Assembly (NCBI GenBank): GCA_005405945.1
Contig: BJHW01000001.1
Location: forward strand, 6,200,001 to 6,264,000
Direction of reading: 5' to 3'
From: Streptomyces violaceusniger
GTDB taxonomy: Bacteria; Actinomycetota; Actinomycetes; Streptomycetales; Streptomycetaceae
Length of the DNA stretch: 64,000 bases
Within the stretch, counting starts at the first letter, position 1. Each line of letters starts with the position of its first letter. Below, piece by piece: positions 53,788 through 63,083 of this stretch. Under the pieces are notes generated by a model that did not search any database, was not told where the DNA came from, and saw nothing but the letters and a program-made list of their open reading frames with translations. The translations under genes were made by a program, and so were the position numbers.

Positions 53788-56700
53788 TCAGTCGAGGCGG
53801 GTGAACGTCTGTGTCATCGTCTCATCGCTGTAATCGTCCGGGTCGTCATATTCGACACGCAGCTTGTCATGTCCGGAAGTTGTGAACGTGAGTGACGTGC
53901 CGGGTCCGCAGAGATTCTTGGGAGTGCCCCCGGTGAACTTCGAGGGGCTGAGGACGAGTCCCTTCTCCACCGAGGCCAGGACCCGGTCACCCTCGCAGTG
54001 GTACTTCGTGCTGTCCGCGACGTCCTGGGCCACCACGGAGCCGATCGCGCCCTGCTTGATGGTGATCTTCAACGTGGCGTCGGGCTTCCCGAAAGCGTCC
54101 TTGGCCAGCCATGTGCCCACGTACCCGGAGGGGACGGGCTTGCCGCCGCTCTTGGCGGGGCGCAGCGTCGCCTCGGAGGAGCCGTCCGTGGTGCTCCAGG
54201 CGAGGGTGCCGTCGTTGCCGATCCGCAGCGTCTGCTCGCCGACCGCGCTGCAACTGTCCTCGGGGATGCTGGTGTCCATCTCCTCGTCCTCGATGAGGAG
54301 CAGGCTGTCCGCCGACTTGAGCTTGGCGGAGTCCTGGCAGAACGAGTCCGAGTCGGAGGTCAGGGTCTCGGCGACGACCGAGCCGATCGGTCCCTGCGAG
54401 AGCACCACCCGGCGGATCTTGCCGGTCGACTCACCGCTCTCCTTGATCTCGCCCTCCCAGGCGCCCAGGTACTCGGTGGGCACGTCGCCCGCCGTCCCCA
54501 GCTTGGTCGCGGACGAACCGGGGCCGTCCGAACCCCGGAGGGCTCCTTGGAGTTGCCGCCGCCGGAGCCACCGGAGCCGCCCGGGTCCGCGGGCGGGGTG
54601 TGGGTCATCTTGTCGTAGTCGGTCTTGGCCCGGTCGCCCTTGTCGTCGTTCCCCTTGACGATGACGAGCGCGGCGACCCCGGCTATGAGGGCGGTGGCGA
54701 CGGCGGCGGAGACGACGATGAGCGTCTTACGGCGCCGCCGGTTCGGCTTCGGGGACGTCTGCGACGCGCCGCCCCCGGGCCCGCCCGGCGCACCGGTTCC
54801 GCCTGGTCCGCTTGGCCCGCCTGGCCCACTCGGTCCGCCGAACCCGGCGGAAGGCGACCCGGCTGCCGCCCCGAACGAGGTGACCGCGGGCGGCCCAAAG
54901 CCATGCGCGGGCGTCGGCGGCTCCCCTCCGCACCCGCCTGCGGCGCCTGCGGCGGCGTGGCGTGCGACGGGTAGCCGTACGCCCCGGGGGCGTAGGGCCC
55001 GCCGGAACCGGCCGAGTTGGGAGCGGCACCGCCCGGGCCCGCCTGCGGCGGTGTGGCGCTTCCGGGCGCTCCGTGACCGGGCGTGCCCGCGTGCGGCCCG
55101 GCGGAGGGTCCGCCGGGTGTCCCGGGCGCGGCGGCGTGCGGGGTGCCGTGGCCGGGTGCGTTGGGCGCGGCGGAGCCTCCCGCCGCCCCGGCCTGCGGCG
55201 GGGTGGCGCTTCCGGGTGCGCCGTGGCCCGGTGCGCCCGCGTGTGGGGCGCCGTGATCCGGCCCGGCCTGCCCTGCGGCTGCTTGAGGTGCGGCGGAGGG
55301 CCCGCCGGGTGTTGCGGGTGGGGCCGCGTGTGGGGCGCCGTGGCCCGGCGCGGCGCCACCGGGCGCCTGCGGCGCACCTGCCTGAGGCGCGGCGGACGGG
55401 CCGCCGGGTGTGGCACCGCCCGGTGCGTTGGGCGCGGCGGCGGGTCCGGCTGCCCCGGCCTGCGGCGGGGCGGCGCTTCCGGGTGCGCCGTGGCCCGCTC
55501 CCGCCTGCGGGGCGCCCGGCGGGTCGGCGGGCCGGCGTGGGTCGGCCGATGGCGTGTCTGCCTGTGGCCCGGCGGCTGGGTCAGGGTTGCCCTGGTCCTC
55601 GCCCGCCTGCGGCGCGGCCGGGTGCCCGCCGGGCTGGGCCGGGCCGCCCTGCGCCGCCCCCGCCGAGGGCGGAGTGGACGGAGCCGGGGGAGCGGGGCCG
55701 CCGAGGGGCGGGGCGGGGTGGTCGGTGGCGGGGGTGTGGGGGTTCCGCCGGGGCCAGGGGTACGACGTGGCCGACGGTGGCGCGGAGGGCGGCGGCGGGG
55801 CGGCGGGGCCCGTCGCCCCGGCCACGGGCGGGACGGCGGGGCCCGTCGCCCCGGCCACCGGCGGTACGGCGGGTCGTGCGGGCACCCCCGGCCCGGCGGG
55901 CGTCTCCACCTCCAGCAACTGCACCGCGTGCCGCCCGAGCTGGGCGACGAGCGTGCCCGGCAGCCACGGTTCGCCGTCGTCGTCCGCCCCGGCCGTACGC
56001 TCCAGCAGCGCCTCCAGCGAGGGCCGGTCGTCCGGGACCTTCTTCAGACAGCCGGTGACGAGGTCCCGCAGCCCCTCGGGCAGCCCCTCCAGGTCCGGCT
56101 CCTCCTGGGCGATGCGGTACATCACCGCGTGCACCCCGCTGTCGGCCGTGCCGAAGGGCTGACGGCCGGTCGCCGCGTAGGCGAGCACCGAGCCGAGGCA
56201 GAAGACGTCGCTGGCCGGGGTGACCCGCTCGCCGCGCACCTGCTCGGGCGACATGAAGCCGGGCGACCCGACGACGGCGCCGCTGCGCGTGAGGATGCCG
56301 TCGGTGACGGTCTCCAGCGCCCGCGCGATACCGAAGTCGATGACGCGCGGACCGTCGATGGTGATCAGGACGTTGGACGGTTTGAGGTCGCGGTGGACGA
56401 GACCGGCGTCGTGGATGTCGCGGAGCGCCTGCGTCAGGCCGTTGGCCAGGATGCGGACGGTCCGCTCGGGCAGCAGTCCCGACTCGGCGACGATCGCGTG
56501 CAGGGAGGGACCGGCGATGTAGCCGGTGGCGACCCATGGGGTGGCGGCCTCGGTGTCGGCGTCCAGGACCGGCGCGGTCCAGGTGCCCCCGACCCGCTGC
56601 GCGGCGCGCACTTCCTGTGTGAACCGCCGCCGGAATTCGGCCTGTTGGGCGAGCTCGGTCTGGACGAGCTTCACCGCCACCGTGCGGCCGCGTGACGAAT

Positions 56701-56797
56701 GAGCCAGGAACACCCGGCCCATGCCACCCGCGCCAAGGCGCCGGAGCAGCCGGTAGTCACCGATCCAGCGAGGGTCCTCGGCCCCCAGGTCTTCCAT
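53788..56797 (-). CDS. Ser/Thr protein kinase with single TM and extracellular sensor domain (two frameshifts)
   Basis: The predicted protein has about 1003 residues when repaired. The kinase domain is at 1-275: LGAGGMGRVFLAHS, VAVKLV, HRDLKPSNVLI, DFGIAR, MSPEQVRGERV. A very long Pro/Gly/Ala linker follows (about 290-640, with many PPQAGA/GHGAPG repeats), then TM helix KTLIVVSAAVATALIAGVAA and a C-terminal external domain of two related modules (PTEYLGAWEGEI and PSGYVGTWLAKD). Adding one G at 54923-54926 and one at 54533-54536 makes linker, TM and sensor one frame. Without repair the sensor would look like an orphan secreted protein. The module duplication suggests ligand binding outside the cell. 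Confidence 0.82.
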
Positions 56798-57142
56798 GCG
56801 TCGATCGTCCCTTCCCCGTGAATCCCCCTGATCAGCCCCCCGGAGAGAATAAAGGCGGCTGAGAGCGAAGTGGACGACGCGGACGATCCGTTATCGGTTC
56901 CGTATCCGTCCTGTGTCACTCCCGAGCCGGAGAACGGGATCCCGCGAGATCCGGAGGGGACCGCCGGGAGCGAAATCCGGACACCCGCCGCCCCCGCTCA
57001 CCGGCGACGGCCACCGGACCACCACCGCCCGGCAGGATGTCGGCGTGCGACCCGAAACCCGGACAGGCTGTCGGTGCCGGGCGCGGGGCCGGGGTCCGTA
57101 CGCTGGTGCCGCCCCGACCCGCGAGCGATGCGAGGTACGAAC
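56798..57142. other. 345-bp divergent intergenic region
   Basis: It separates the kinase pair (minus) from the aminotransferase (plus). It carries an AT-richer block (56840-56915), likely promoter DNA for one or both sides. No gene, terminator or clear operator is seen. Confidence 0.5.
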
Positions 57143-58504
57143 GTGTCCGTGCAGCCCAGCCCCGACCACGCGGCCGGCGCCGCCGTCAAGGCCGCCGACC
57201 GTGCGCATGTCTTCCACTCCTGGTCCGCGCAGGGCCTGATCGACCCCCTCGCCGTCGCGGGCGCCGAAGGCTCGTACTTCTGGGACTACGACGGCAACCG
57301 CTACCTCGACTTCTCCTGCCAGCTGGTGAACACCAACATCGGCCACCAGCACCCCAAGGTCGTGGCCGCGATCCAGGAGCAGGCCGCGAAGCTGTGCACC
57401 ATCGCGCCCGGCTTCGCCGTGGACGTGCGGTCCGAGGCGGCGCGGCTGGTGGCCGAGCGCACCCCCGGCGACCTCGACAAGATCTTCTTCACCAACGGCG
57501 GCGCCGAGGCGGTGGAGAACGCGGTCCGCATGGCCCGGCTGCACACCGGCCGCCCCAAGGTGCTCTCCGCCTACCGCTCGTACCACGGCGCCACCGCCGC
57601 CGCGATCAACCTCACCGGCGACCCCCGCCGCTGGCCCTCCGACACCGCCTCGGCGGGTGTGGTGCACTTCTGGGCGCCGTTCCTCTACCGCTCGCCCTTC
57701 CACGCCGACAGCGAGCGGCAGGAGTGCGAGCGCGCGCTGCGCCACCTCGAGGACACCATCGCCTTCGAGGGCCCGCAGACCATCGCCGCGATCATCCTGG
57801 AGACCATCCCCGGCACCGCCGGCATCATGGTCCCGCCGCCCGGCTATCTGGCCGGGGTCCGGGAAATCTGCGACCGCTACGGCATCGTGTTCATCCTGGA
57901 CGAGGTCATGGCGGGCTTCGGCCGCACCGGCCACTGGTTCGCGGCCGACCACTTCGGCGTCACCCCGGACCTGCTGACCTTCGCCAAGGGCGTCAACTCC
58001 GGCTATGTGCCGCTCGGCGGCGTCGCGATCTCCGCGGAGATCGCCGCGACCTTCGACCAGCGCCCCTACCCGGGCGGGCTCACCTACTCCGGCCACCCGC
58101 TGGCCTGCGCCTCGGCCGTCGCGACGATCAACGCGATGGCGGAGGAGGGGATCGTGGAGAACGCCGCCGCGATCGGGGAGAACGTGATCGGCCCCGGGCT
58201 GCGGGAGATCGCCGAGCGCCACCCCTCGGTCGGCGAGGTGCGCGGCCTCGGCGTCTTCTGGGCGCTGGACCTCGTCAAGGACCGGGAGACCCGCGAACCG
58301 CTCGTGCCGTACAACGCGAGCGGAGCGGACAACCAGCCGATGGCCGACTTCGCGGCGGCCTGCAAGCGCGGCGGTCTGTGGCCCTTCGTGAACATGAACC
58401 GCACCCATGTCGTGCCGCCGTGCACCGTCACCGAGGCCGAGGCCAAGGAGGGGCTCGCGATCCTGGACGAGGCGCTGAACGCGGCCGACGCACACACCGC
58501 GTAG
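57143..58504 (+). CDS. class III PLP aminotransferase
   Basis: This 453-residue omega-type aminotransferase shows YFWDYDGNRYLDFSCQLVNT at the N-terminal active-site loop. KIFFTNGGAEAVENAVRMAR, SYHGATAAAINLTGDPRRW and FILDEVMAGFGRTG (Asp binding the PLP ring nitrogen) follow. The Schiff-base Lys is in LLTFAKGVNSGYVPLGG near 290. This resembles taurine/beta-alanine:pyruvate-type enzymes; the donor is unknown. The GTG at 57143 has GAGG 8 nt upstream; ATG 57128 is an alternative. It is followed by a terminator and a GntR regulator gene that may control it. Confidence 0.9.
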   Translation: MSVQPSPDHAAGAAVKAADRAHVFHSWSAQGLIDPLAVAGAEGSYFWDYDGNRYLDFSCQLVNTNIGHQHPKVVAAIQEQAAKLCTIAPGFAVDVRSEAARLVAERTPGDLDKIFFTNGGAEAVENAVRMARLHTGRPKVLSAYRSYHGATAAAINLTGDPRRWPSDTASAGVVHFWAPFLYRSPFHADSERQECERALRHLEDTIAFEGPQTIAAIILETIPGTAGIMVPPPGYLAGVREICDRYGIVFILDEVMAGFGRTGHWFAADHFGVTPDLLTFAKGVNSGYVPLGGVAISAEIAATFDQRPYPGGLTYSGHPLACASAVATINAMAEEGIVENAAAIGENVIGPGLREIAERHPSVGEVRGLGVFWALDLVKDRETREPLVPYNASGADNQPMADFAAACKRGGLWPFVNMNRTHVVPPCTVTEAEAKEGLAILDEALNAADAHTA

Positions 58505-58630
58505 CGGCCACCGGCACCGGCCTTCCCGGCGCCGCCCGTTTGCCCCGTGGCCGCCGCCCGACCGCGGCCCGACGACTGCCCGACGGCTGCCCGGTGTAGA
58601 CCACCGCCGCACTCTGCGTGTTCCGCGCAA

Positions 58631-58660
58631 CGGCCCTCGCATATCGTGATGCGAGGGCCG
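58631..58660 (+). terminator. terminator of the aminotransferase gene
   Basis: A perfect 12-bp stem (cggccctcgcat / atgcgagggccg) with a 6-nt loop is followed by tccgctttctt. Confidence 0.82.
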
Positions 58661-58703
58661 TCCGCTTTCTTACACCGACGGCCGTGGAAGGAGACGGTCC
58701 TCG

Positions 58704-59438
58704 ATGCCCGTGCCCGGCACCAGCCCGGTCAAGCGGAACACCCTGCGGCAGCAGATCGCCGACGCGCTCTGTGACGAGGTGCTCGCGGGCAGGCTCCCTG
58801 CGGGGCGCCAGTTCACCGTCAAGGAGATCGCCCAGCAGTACGGCGTCTCCGCGACCCCCGTCCGGGAGGCGCTGCTGGACCTGTGTTCCCAGGGGCTGCT
58901 CGATGTCGAGGAGCACCGGGGCTTCAAGGTCCACGAGTTCACCATCGACGACTTCCGGCACATGGTGGACGCCCGCACGATGGTGGTGGAGGGCGTCTTC
59001 CGGCACTACGTCGAGCAGACGCTGAACTCCATGACCCCGCAGGCGCTGGCCTCGGTGCGGCGGCGGGCCGAGGAGGCCGAACGGGCCGCCCGCTCCGGCG
59101 ACCTGGACATCCTCATCGGCTACGACCTGCGCTTCTGGCGGGAGATCTGCGGGCTGGTCGGCAATCCGTACGTGTCGGACTTCCTCCAGCGGCTGCGGGT
59201 GCAGACCTGGGTGTTCACGGTGCCGTACCTGCGCCGCGTACCCGATCTGCGGGGTCTGCTGTGGACGGGGCACTGCGAGCTCACGGCGGCGGTCACCCGT
59301 GGGGATCCCCATGATTCGGAGCGGCTCATAGCGGCGTACAACGCGCATTTCCGTGCGCTGATCGAGCGGTTGGCGGCGGGGGAGGAGACGCGCTCGCGGA
59401 ACCGGACGGGGGCCGCGCCGGAAGTCAACTCCCCCTGA
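58704..59438 (+). CDS. GntR-family regulator (FadR/FCD subfamily)
   Basis: This 244-residue transcription factor has an N-terminal winged helix (about 10-80: LRQQIADALCDEVLAGRLPA, GVSATPVREALLDLCSQGLL). The C-terminal FCD ligand-binding domain (about 90-220) has DARTMVVEG and DLRFWREICGLVGN, plus late His residues (WTGHCELTAA, NAHFRALIER) that usually bind a metal. GGAAGGAG precedes the ATG. It is co-directional with the class III aminotransferase 200 bp upstream, so it may regulate amine/amino-acid catabolism; the effector is unknown. Confidence 0.9.
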   Translation: MPVPGTSPVKRNTLRQQIADALCDEVLAGRLPAGRQFTVKEIAQQYGVSATPVREALLDLCSQGLLDVEEHRGFKVHEFTIDDFRHMVDARTMVVEGVFRHYVEQTLNSMTPQALASVRRRAEEAERAARSGDLDILIGYDLRFWREICGLVGNPYVSDFLQRLRVQTWVFTVPYLRRVPDLRGLLWTGHCELTAAVTRGDPHDSERLIAAYNAHFRALIERLAAGEETRSRNRTGAAPEVNSP

Positions 59439-59580
59439 TCTCCTTCTGAACTCTTCGCGAACTCCACCCGATCCATGGGCCCCGGCCCGCCACGGCTGAC
59501 GCCCTGCACTCTTCGCGCCGCGTACGTGGGGCATTACGCTGGGCCGACCATCGACCGTACGGATACGAGAGTGAGATCGC

Positions 59581-60231
59581 GTGGCATGTGACCTCTGGCT
59601 GGTCCCCCTCGTCGATGTGCTGTGCCACAGCCCCGACAACCCCTTCGCCGAAGAGATCGCCGCGTACGACAAGGCGCTCGGTGATGCCGGTCTGCCGCCC
59701 GTGCCCGTCTTCAGCTATATGCCGGGCCTTTCCGGGGATGTCGCCCCGGTGGCCGGTTTCGACTACGACGCGCTGCACTTCCTCCGCCGCGCCTATCTGC
59801 TCCAACTGTGCGGACTCGCGGTGACGCCGGTGGACGAACTCGGCGGGGACTACGAGCAGTTGCTGGAGATGTTCGAGCCCACGGCCCAGCAGTCGCATCT
59901 GGTGTGGCACTACGACCACGCGGGCGCGTACGTCCCCGTCGACTTCCAGAGCCCGCTGTCCAACGACGAACTCCTCGAGGGCGGCGGCCCGTTGGGCTCC
60001 AGCCACGGACTGCTGCGCGAGCTGGAGTCGGTCGCCCCGGCGCTCGGCATCGACCCGTCCAACCCCCCGGCCGCCCCCGCGCCCCCGGCCCGCCCCACGA
60101 GCCTGGAGGAGCCGGCGGCGTCGGTCCCGTACGAGGACAGCCCCTTCGCGCGGGAGCGCCATGTGTGGCTGGGCCTGCACGCGGCGGCGACGCGCAGCCT
60201 CGGCCAGGGCTCGATGATCGTCTTCAGCTGA
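59581..60231 (+). CDS. hypothetical protein
   Basis: This 216-residue protein belongs to no family I can name. It has no signal peptide or TM helix. It shows FAEEIAAYDKALGDAGLPPV, YLLQLCGLAVTPVDELGGDY and QQSHLVWHYDHAGAYVPVDF, then SPLSNDELLEGGGPLGSSHG. A proline-rich loop (about 160-180) follows, and the end is HVWLGLHAAATRSLGQGSMI. The pattern of His, Trp and acids resembles an uncharacterised streptomycete protein. GAGAGTGAG upstream of the GTG is an adequate RBS. Confidence 0.72.
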   Translation: MACDLWLVPLVDVLCHSPDNPFAEEIAAYDKALGDAGLPPVPVFSYMPGLSGDVAPVAGFDYDALHFLRRAYLLQLCGLAVTPVDELGGDYEQLLEMFEPTAQQSHLVWHYDHAGAYVPVDFQSPLSNDELLEGGGPLGSSHGLLRELESVAPALGIDPSNPPAAPAPPARPTSLEEPAASVPYEDSPFARERHVWLGLHAAATRSLGQGSMIVFS

Positions 60232-60321
60232 CCACCGGTGCGACCGCCGAGCCGACGGTCGTCTCCCATGGGCCCCGCGGGGCCGTCGTCAGCGGGGTCT
60301 CCGACGGCCCCGCGGCCGTCG

Positions 60322-61055
60322 TCAGCGGGGCGGCTCGGGAGGACGCTGCCGCGGCATATTGGGCCGGGCGGGGGCCGGCGGCAGTGGAAAGCGGCTCGCG
60401 GGGCTCCCGCTGTCGGGACGGGAGCCCTGGGCCATCAGCGACTGCGTGACCAGCGGCGCCGAACCGGACCCGAAGTCCACCATCCAGCCCGCCGTCTCGG
60501 CCCGCACCAGCTCCGACACGTCCTCGCAGAACCGCCGCAGCACCGACAGACACCGCTCCACGGCCTCGCTCGCGGTGCCCTCGGTCGGGCCCAGCACCTC
60601 CCGCACGCTCTCCGACGCCCAGTCGAACTGCAGCGCCTCCAGCCGCCGCTGCACCGCCTGCGCCGTGGCCATGTCCCGCATCCAGCCGGACGTCAGCCCG
60701 AAGAACCGGTCGCCGCCGACGCACGCGACCGCCAGCAGCAGCGCCAGCGCGCCCCACCCGGCGCCCCCGTCCAGCGTCCCGTTCAGGTCCAGCAGCGGCA
60801 GTACGGCCCCGACGACCCCCGCCACCGCGGCCCCCACCCGCAGCACCCGGGCGGCCCGCCGCTTCCACACCCGGTCGGCGAGGTACCACCCGGCGACCTC
60901 CAGCGCACCCTCCTCGACCCACTGGTACAGCTCGTCGAGCCGCTCCGCGGGCTCCCCCAGTCGCCGTGCGGGAAGGGCCGGCCGAGCAGGTCACCCTGTT
61001 TCCTCGCGCCCTCCTGCCGAGGGAGCCCCTCGGGCTGCATCTCCGGCTGACTCAC
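60322..61055 (-). CDS. SLATT/DUF4231-type membrane protein (frameshifted in this sequence)
   Basis: This protein of about 244 residues has two close TM helices (about 85-105 and 115-140: VLRVGAAVAGVVGAVLPLLD and WGALALLLAVACVGGDRFFG) followed by a cytosolic coiled-coil region. That is the layout of SLATT domains, which are proposed pore- or sensor-forming parts of bacterial conflict systems. The first 35 residues lie in another frame; adding one G in the run at 60954-60958 gives GDWGEPAERLDELYQWVEEG. GAGGGAG precedes the GTG at 61055. No partner nuclease or nucleotide cyclase gene is adjacent. Confidence 0.72.
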
Positions 61056-61402
61056 CGTGCGACTCCCTCTGCGGCGGCGTTTCTCCTGCGCGCGGCTGGC
61101 GCGCGACCACCATTCCTACCGCCGAACGGCTGGCCACGCGGACCCGATCACCGGATTTCAGCCCGTAAGGGCAGCCCCATCGGGTATAGGACCGCCCACT
61201 CCTCACCCAAAAGAGTGCCCCGCTCACGGCGGAGGGGCCCGCCCGGGGCTCGTCTGGGGCCCGCCTGGGGCTCCCGGCCGAACCGCGCCGAGCCGCCTAT
61301 AGGCTCCTCGGACCGCCATGGGAGCGCGCTCGGACCGCCCTCGGACCCCGCCGCGGCCCCCACCGCACAGCGCCCGCCGCCCCAGGCAATAGGCTGCCTA
61401 CC
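61056..61402. other. 347-bp intergenic region upstream of purD
   Basis: It contains GC-rich blocks with short direct repeats (ggggct(c)gtctggggcccgcctggggct, 61236-61272) and two TATAGG-like hexamers (61185 and 61300 area). The purD -10 at 61390 is listed separately. No gene is seen. Confidence 0.5.
61390..61395 (+). promoter_or_regulatory. -10 hexamer of purD (leaderless)
   Basis: TAGGCT ends 7 nt before the GTG of purD, with no RBS. Confidence 0.6.
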
Positions 61403-62668
61403 GTGAAGGTCCTCGTCATCGGCGGCGGCGCCCGCGAACATGCCCTGTGCCGCGCTCTCTCCCTCGACCCCGACGTCACCGCACTGCACTGTGCCCCCGG
61501 CAACGCAGGCATCGCCGAGGTGGCCGAGCTGCACGCGGTCGACGCGCTCGACGGTGCCGCCGTCGCCGACCTCGCCGTCTCCCTGGGGGCCGGCCTGGTG
61601 GTCGTGGGGCCGGAGGCCCCCCTGGTGGCGGGGGTGGCCGACGCCGTGCGCGAGCGCGGGATCCCGGCCTTCGGGCCGTCCGCGGAGGCCGCGCGGCTGG
61701 AGGGCTCCAAGGCGTTCGCCAAGGACGTGATGGCGGCGGCGGGCGTGCCCACCGCCCGCGCCTACGTGTGCTCCAGCCCCGCCGAGGTCGACGAGGCGCT
61801 GGACGCCTTCGGCCCCCCGTACGTCGTCAAGGACGACGGCCTCGCCGCGGGCAAGGGCGTCGTGGTGACCGAGGACGTCGAGGCCGCCCGCGCCCACGCG
61901 CTGGCCTGCGGCCGGGTGGTGATCGAGGAGTTCCTGGACGGCCCGGAGGTCTCCCTCTTCGCGATCACCGACGGCGAGACCGTGGTCCCGCTCCAGCCCG
62001 CCCAGGACTTCAAGCGCGCCCACGACGGCGACGAGGGCCCCAATACCGGCGGCATGGGCGCGTACTCCCCGCTGCCCTGGGCGGACCCCGCCCTGGTGGA
62101 CGAGGTCGTGGCCACGATCTGCCAGCCCACCGTCGACGAGCTGCGCCGCCGTGGCACGCCCTTCTCCGGGCTGCTGTACGCGGGCCTGGCGATCACCTCG
62201 CGGGGCGTGCGCGTGATCGAGTTCAACGCGCGCTTCGGCGACCCGGAGACCCAGGTGGTCCTGGCCCGGCTGAAGACCCCGCTGGCCGCGGTGCTGCTCG
62301 CCGCCGCCACCGGCCACCTGGAGGCCGAGCCGCCGCTGCGCTGGAGCGACGGCGCCGCCGTGACGGTGGTCGTCGCCTCGCACAACTACCCGGGCACCCC
62401 CCGCACCGGCGACCCGATCACCGGGCTGGACGCGGTGGCAGAGAAGGACGGCCCCAAGGCGTATGTCCTGCACGCGGGCACCAAGCGGGACGACGCGTCC
62501 GGTGAGGTGGTGAGCGCGGGCGGCCGGGTGCTCTCCGTCACCGCGACCGGCTCCGACCTGGCGAAGGCGCGCGAGCGGGCGTACCGAGCGGTGGGCCGGA
62601 TCGGCCTGGAGGGCTCCCACCACCGCTCCGACATCGCGGCGAAGGCGGCCGCCGCGGCGGAGTCCTAA
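61403..62668 (+). CDS. purD: phosphoribosylamine--glycine ligase (GAR synthetase)
   Basis: This is the second enzyme of purine synthesis, joining glycine to phosphoribosylamine with ATP. The 421-residue protein begins VLVIGGGAREHALCRALSLD. The ATP-grasp domain has LEGSKAFAKDVMAAAGVPTA, YVVKDDGLAAGKGVVV and DGDEGPNTGGMGAYSPLPW. The metal/ATP site is VIEFNARFGDPETQVVLARL near 275, followed by the C-terminal barrel. It is monofunctional, as usual in bacteria. The GTG start is fixed by the -10 spacing. A 15-bp-unit repeat starts at its stop codon. Confidence 0.97.
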   Translation: MKVLVIGGGAREHALCRALSLDPDVTALHCAPGNAGIAEVAELHAVDALDGAAVADLAVSLGAGLVVVGPEAPLVAGVADAVRERGIPAFGPSAEAARLEGSKAFAKDVMAAAGVPTARAYVCSSPAEVDEALDAFGPPYVVKDDGLAAGKGVVVTEDVEAARAHALACGRVVIEEFLDGPEVSLFAITDGETVVPLQPAQDFKRAHDGDEGPNTGGMGAYSPLPWADPALVDEVVATICQPTVDELRRRGTPFSGLLYAGLAITSRGVRVIEFNARFGDPETQVVLARLKTPLAAVLLAAATGHLEAEPPLRWSDGAAVTVVVASHNYPGTPRTGDPITGLDAVAEKDGPKAYVLHAGTKRDDASGEVVSAGGRVLSVTATGSDLAKARERAYRAVGRIGLEGSHHRSDIAAKAAAAAES

Positions 62669-62757
62669 GAGGCGGGTTCGCAAGAGACGGGGTCCTGAGG
62701 GGCGGGGTCCTGAGAGGCGGGTTCGCAAGAGACGGGTTCGCAAGAGACGGGTTCGCC
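62666..62757. repeat. 15-bp-unit repeat starting at the purD stop codon
   Basis: The units gtcctgagaggcggg and ttcgcaagagacggg alternate. Stops lie at 62666 (TAA, the real stop), 62696 and 62711 (TGA), all in frame. gggttcgcaagagac occurs at 62674, 62719 and 62734. Confidence 0.85.
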
Positions 62758-63083
62758 ACCAGAACCGGAGACGGCTGTAAGAAGTGTCTCAACCGGGGGC
62801 CGGAGCGGACCGGCGAACGGTCCGGAAGGCCGCTTCCGCCTGTTCACGCGGGGCCCGGCGTCGCCATCGCGAAGTTCCCGGTTTTACCCAAGGCCATTCC
62901 ATTGGGTGAGCGGTTCCGCATCCTGCTGACGCGCGCCCGGCCCCCAACTAGTGTGCCGCTCAGGCGAGGTGCGGCAACTGGCCCACCGGCATTGCGGAGT
63001 GGGCGGCCGGTGCGACAGTGGGTGGGGAGAAAACAACGCCGCCGTCGTCCGCTGTTCACACACCGGCCGGACAGGAGGGGGTG
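62758..63083. other. 326-bp region upstream of the M48-like gene
   Basis: A TAGTGT at about 62949 could be a -10. Otherwise I see only leader sequence ending in AGGAGGGG before the next gene, and no ORF with family-like content. Confidence 0.45.

Noticed and set aside
53788..54483. Separate secreted protein downstream of the second kinase
   Set aside because: It has no start codon with an RBS or signal peptide of its own. Repairing two G-run losses joins it to the TM helix and kinase, giving a standard receptor-kinase layout.
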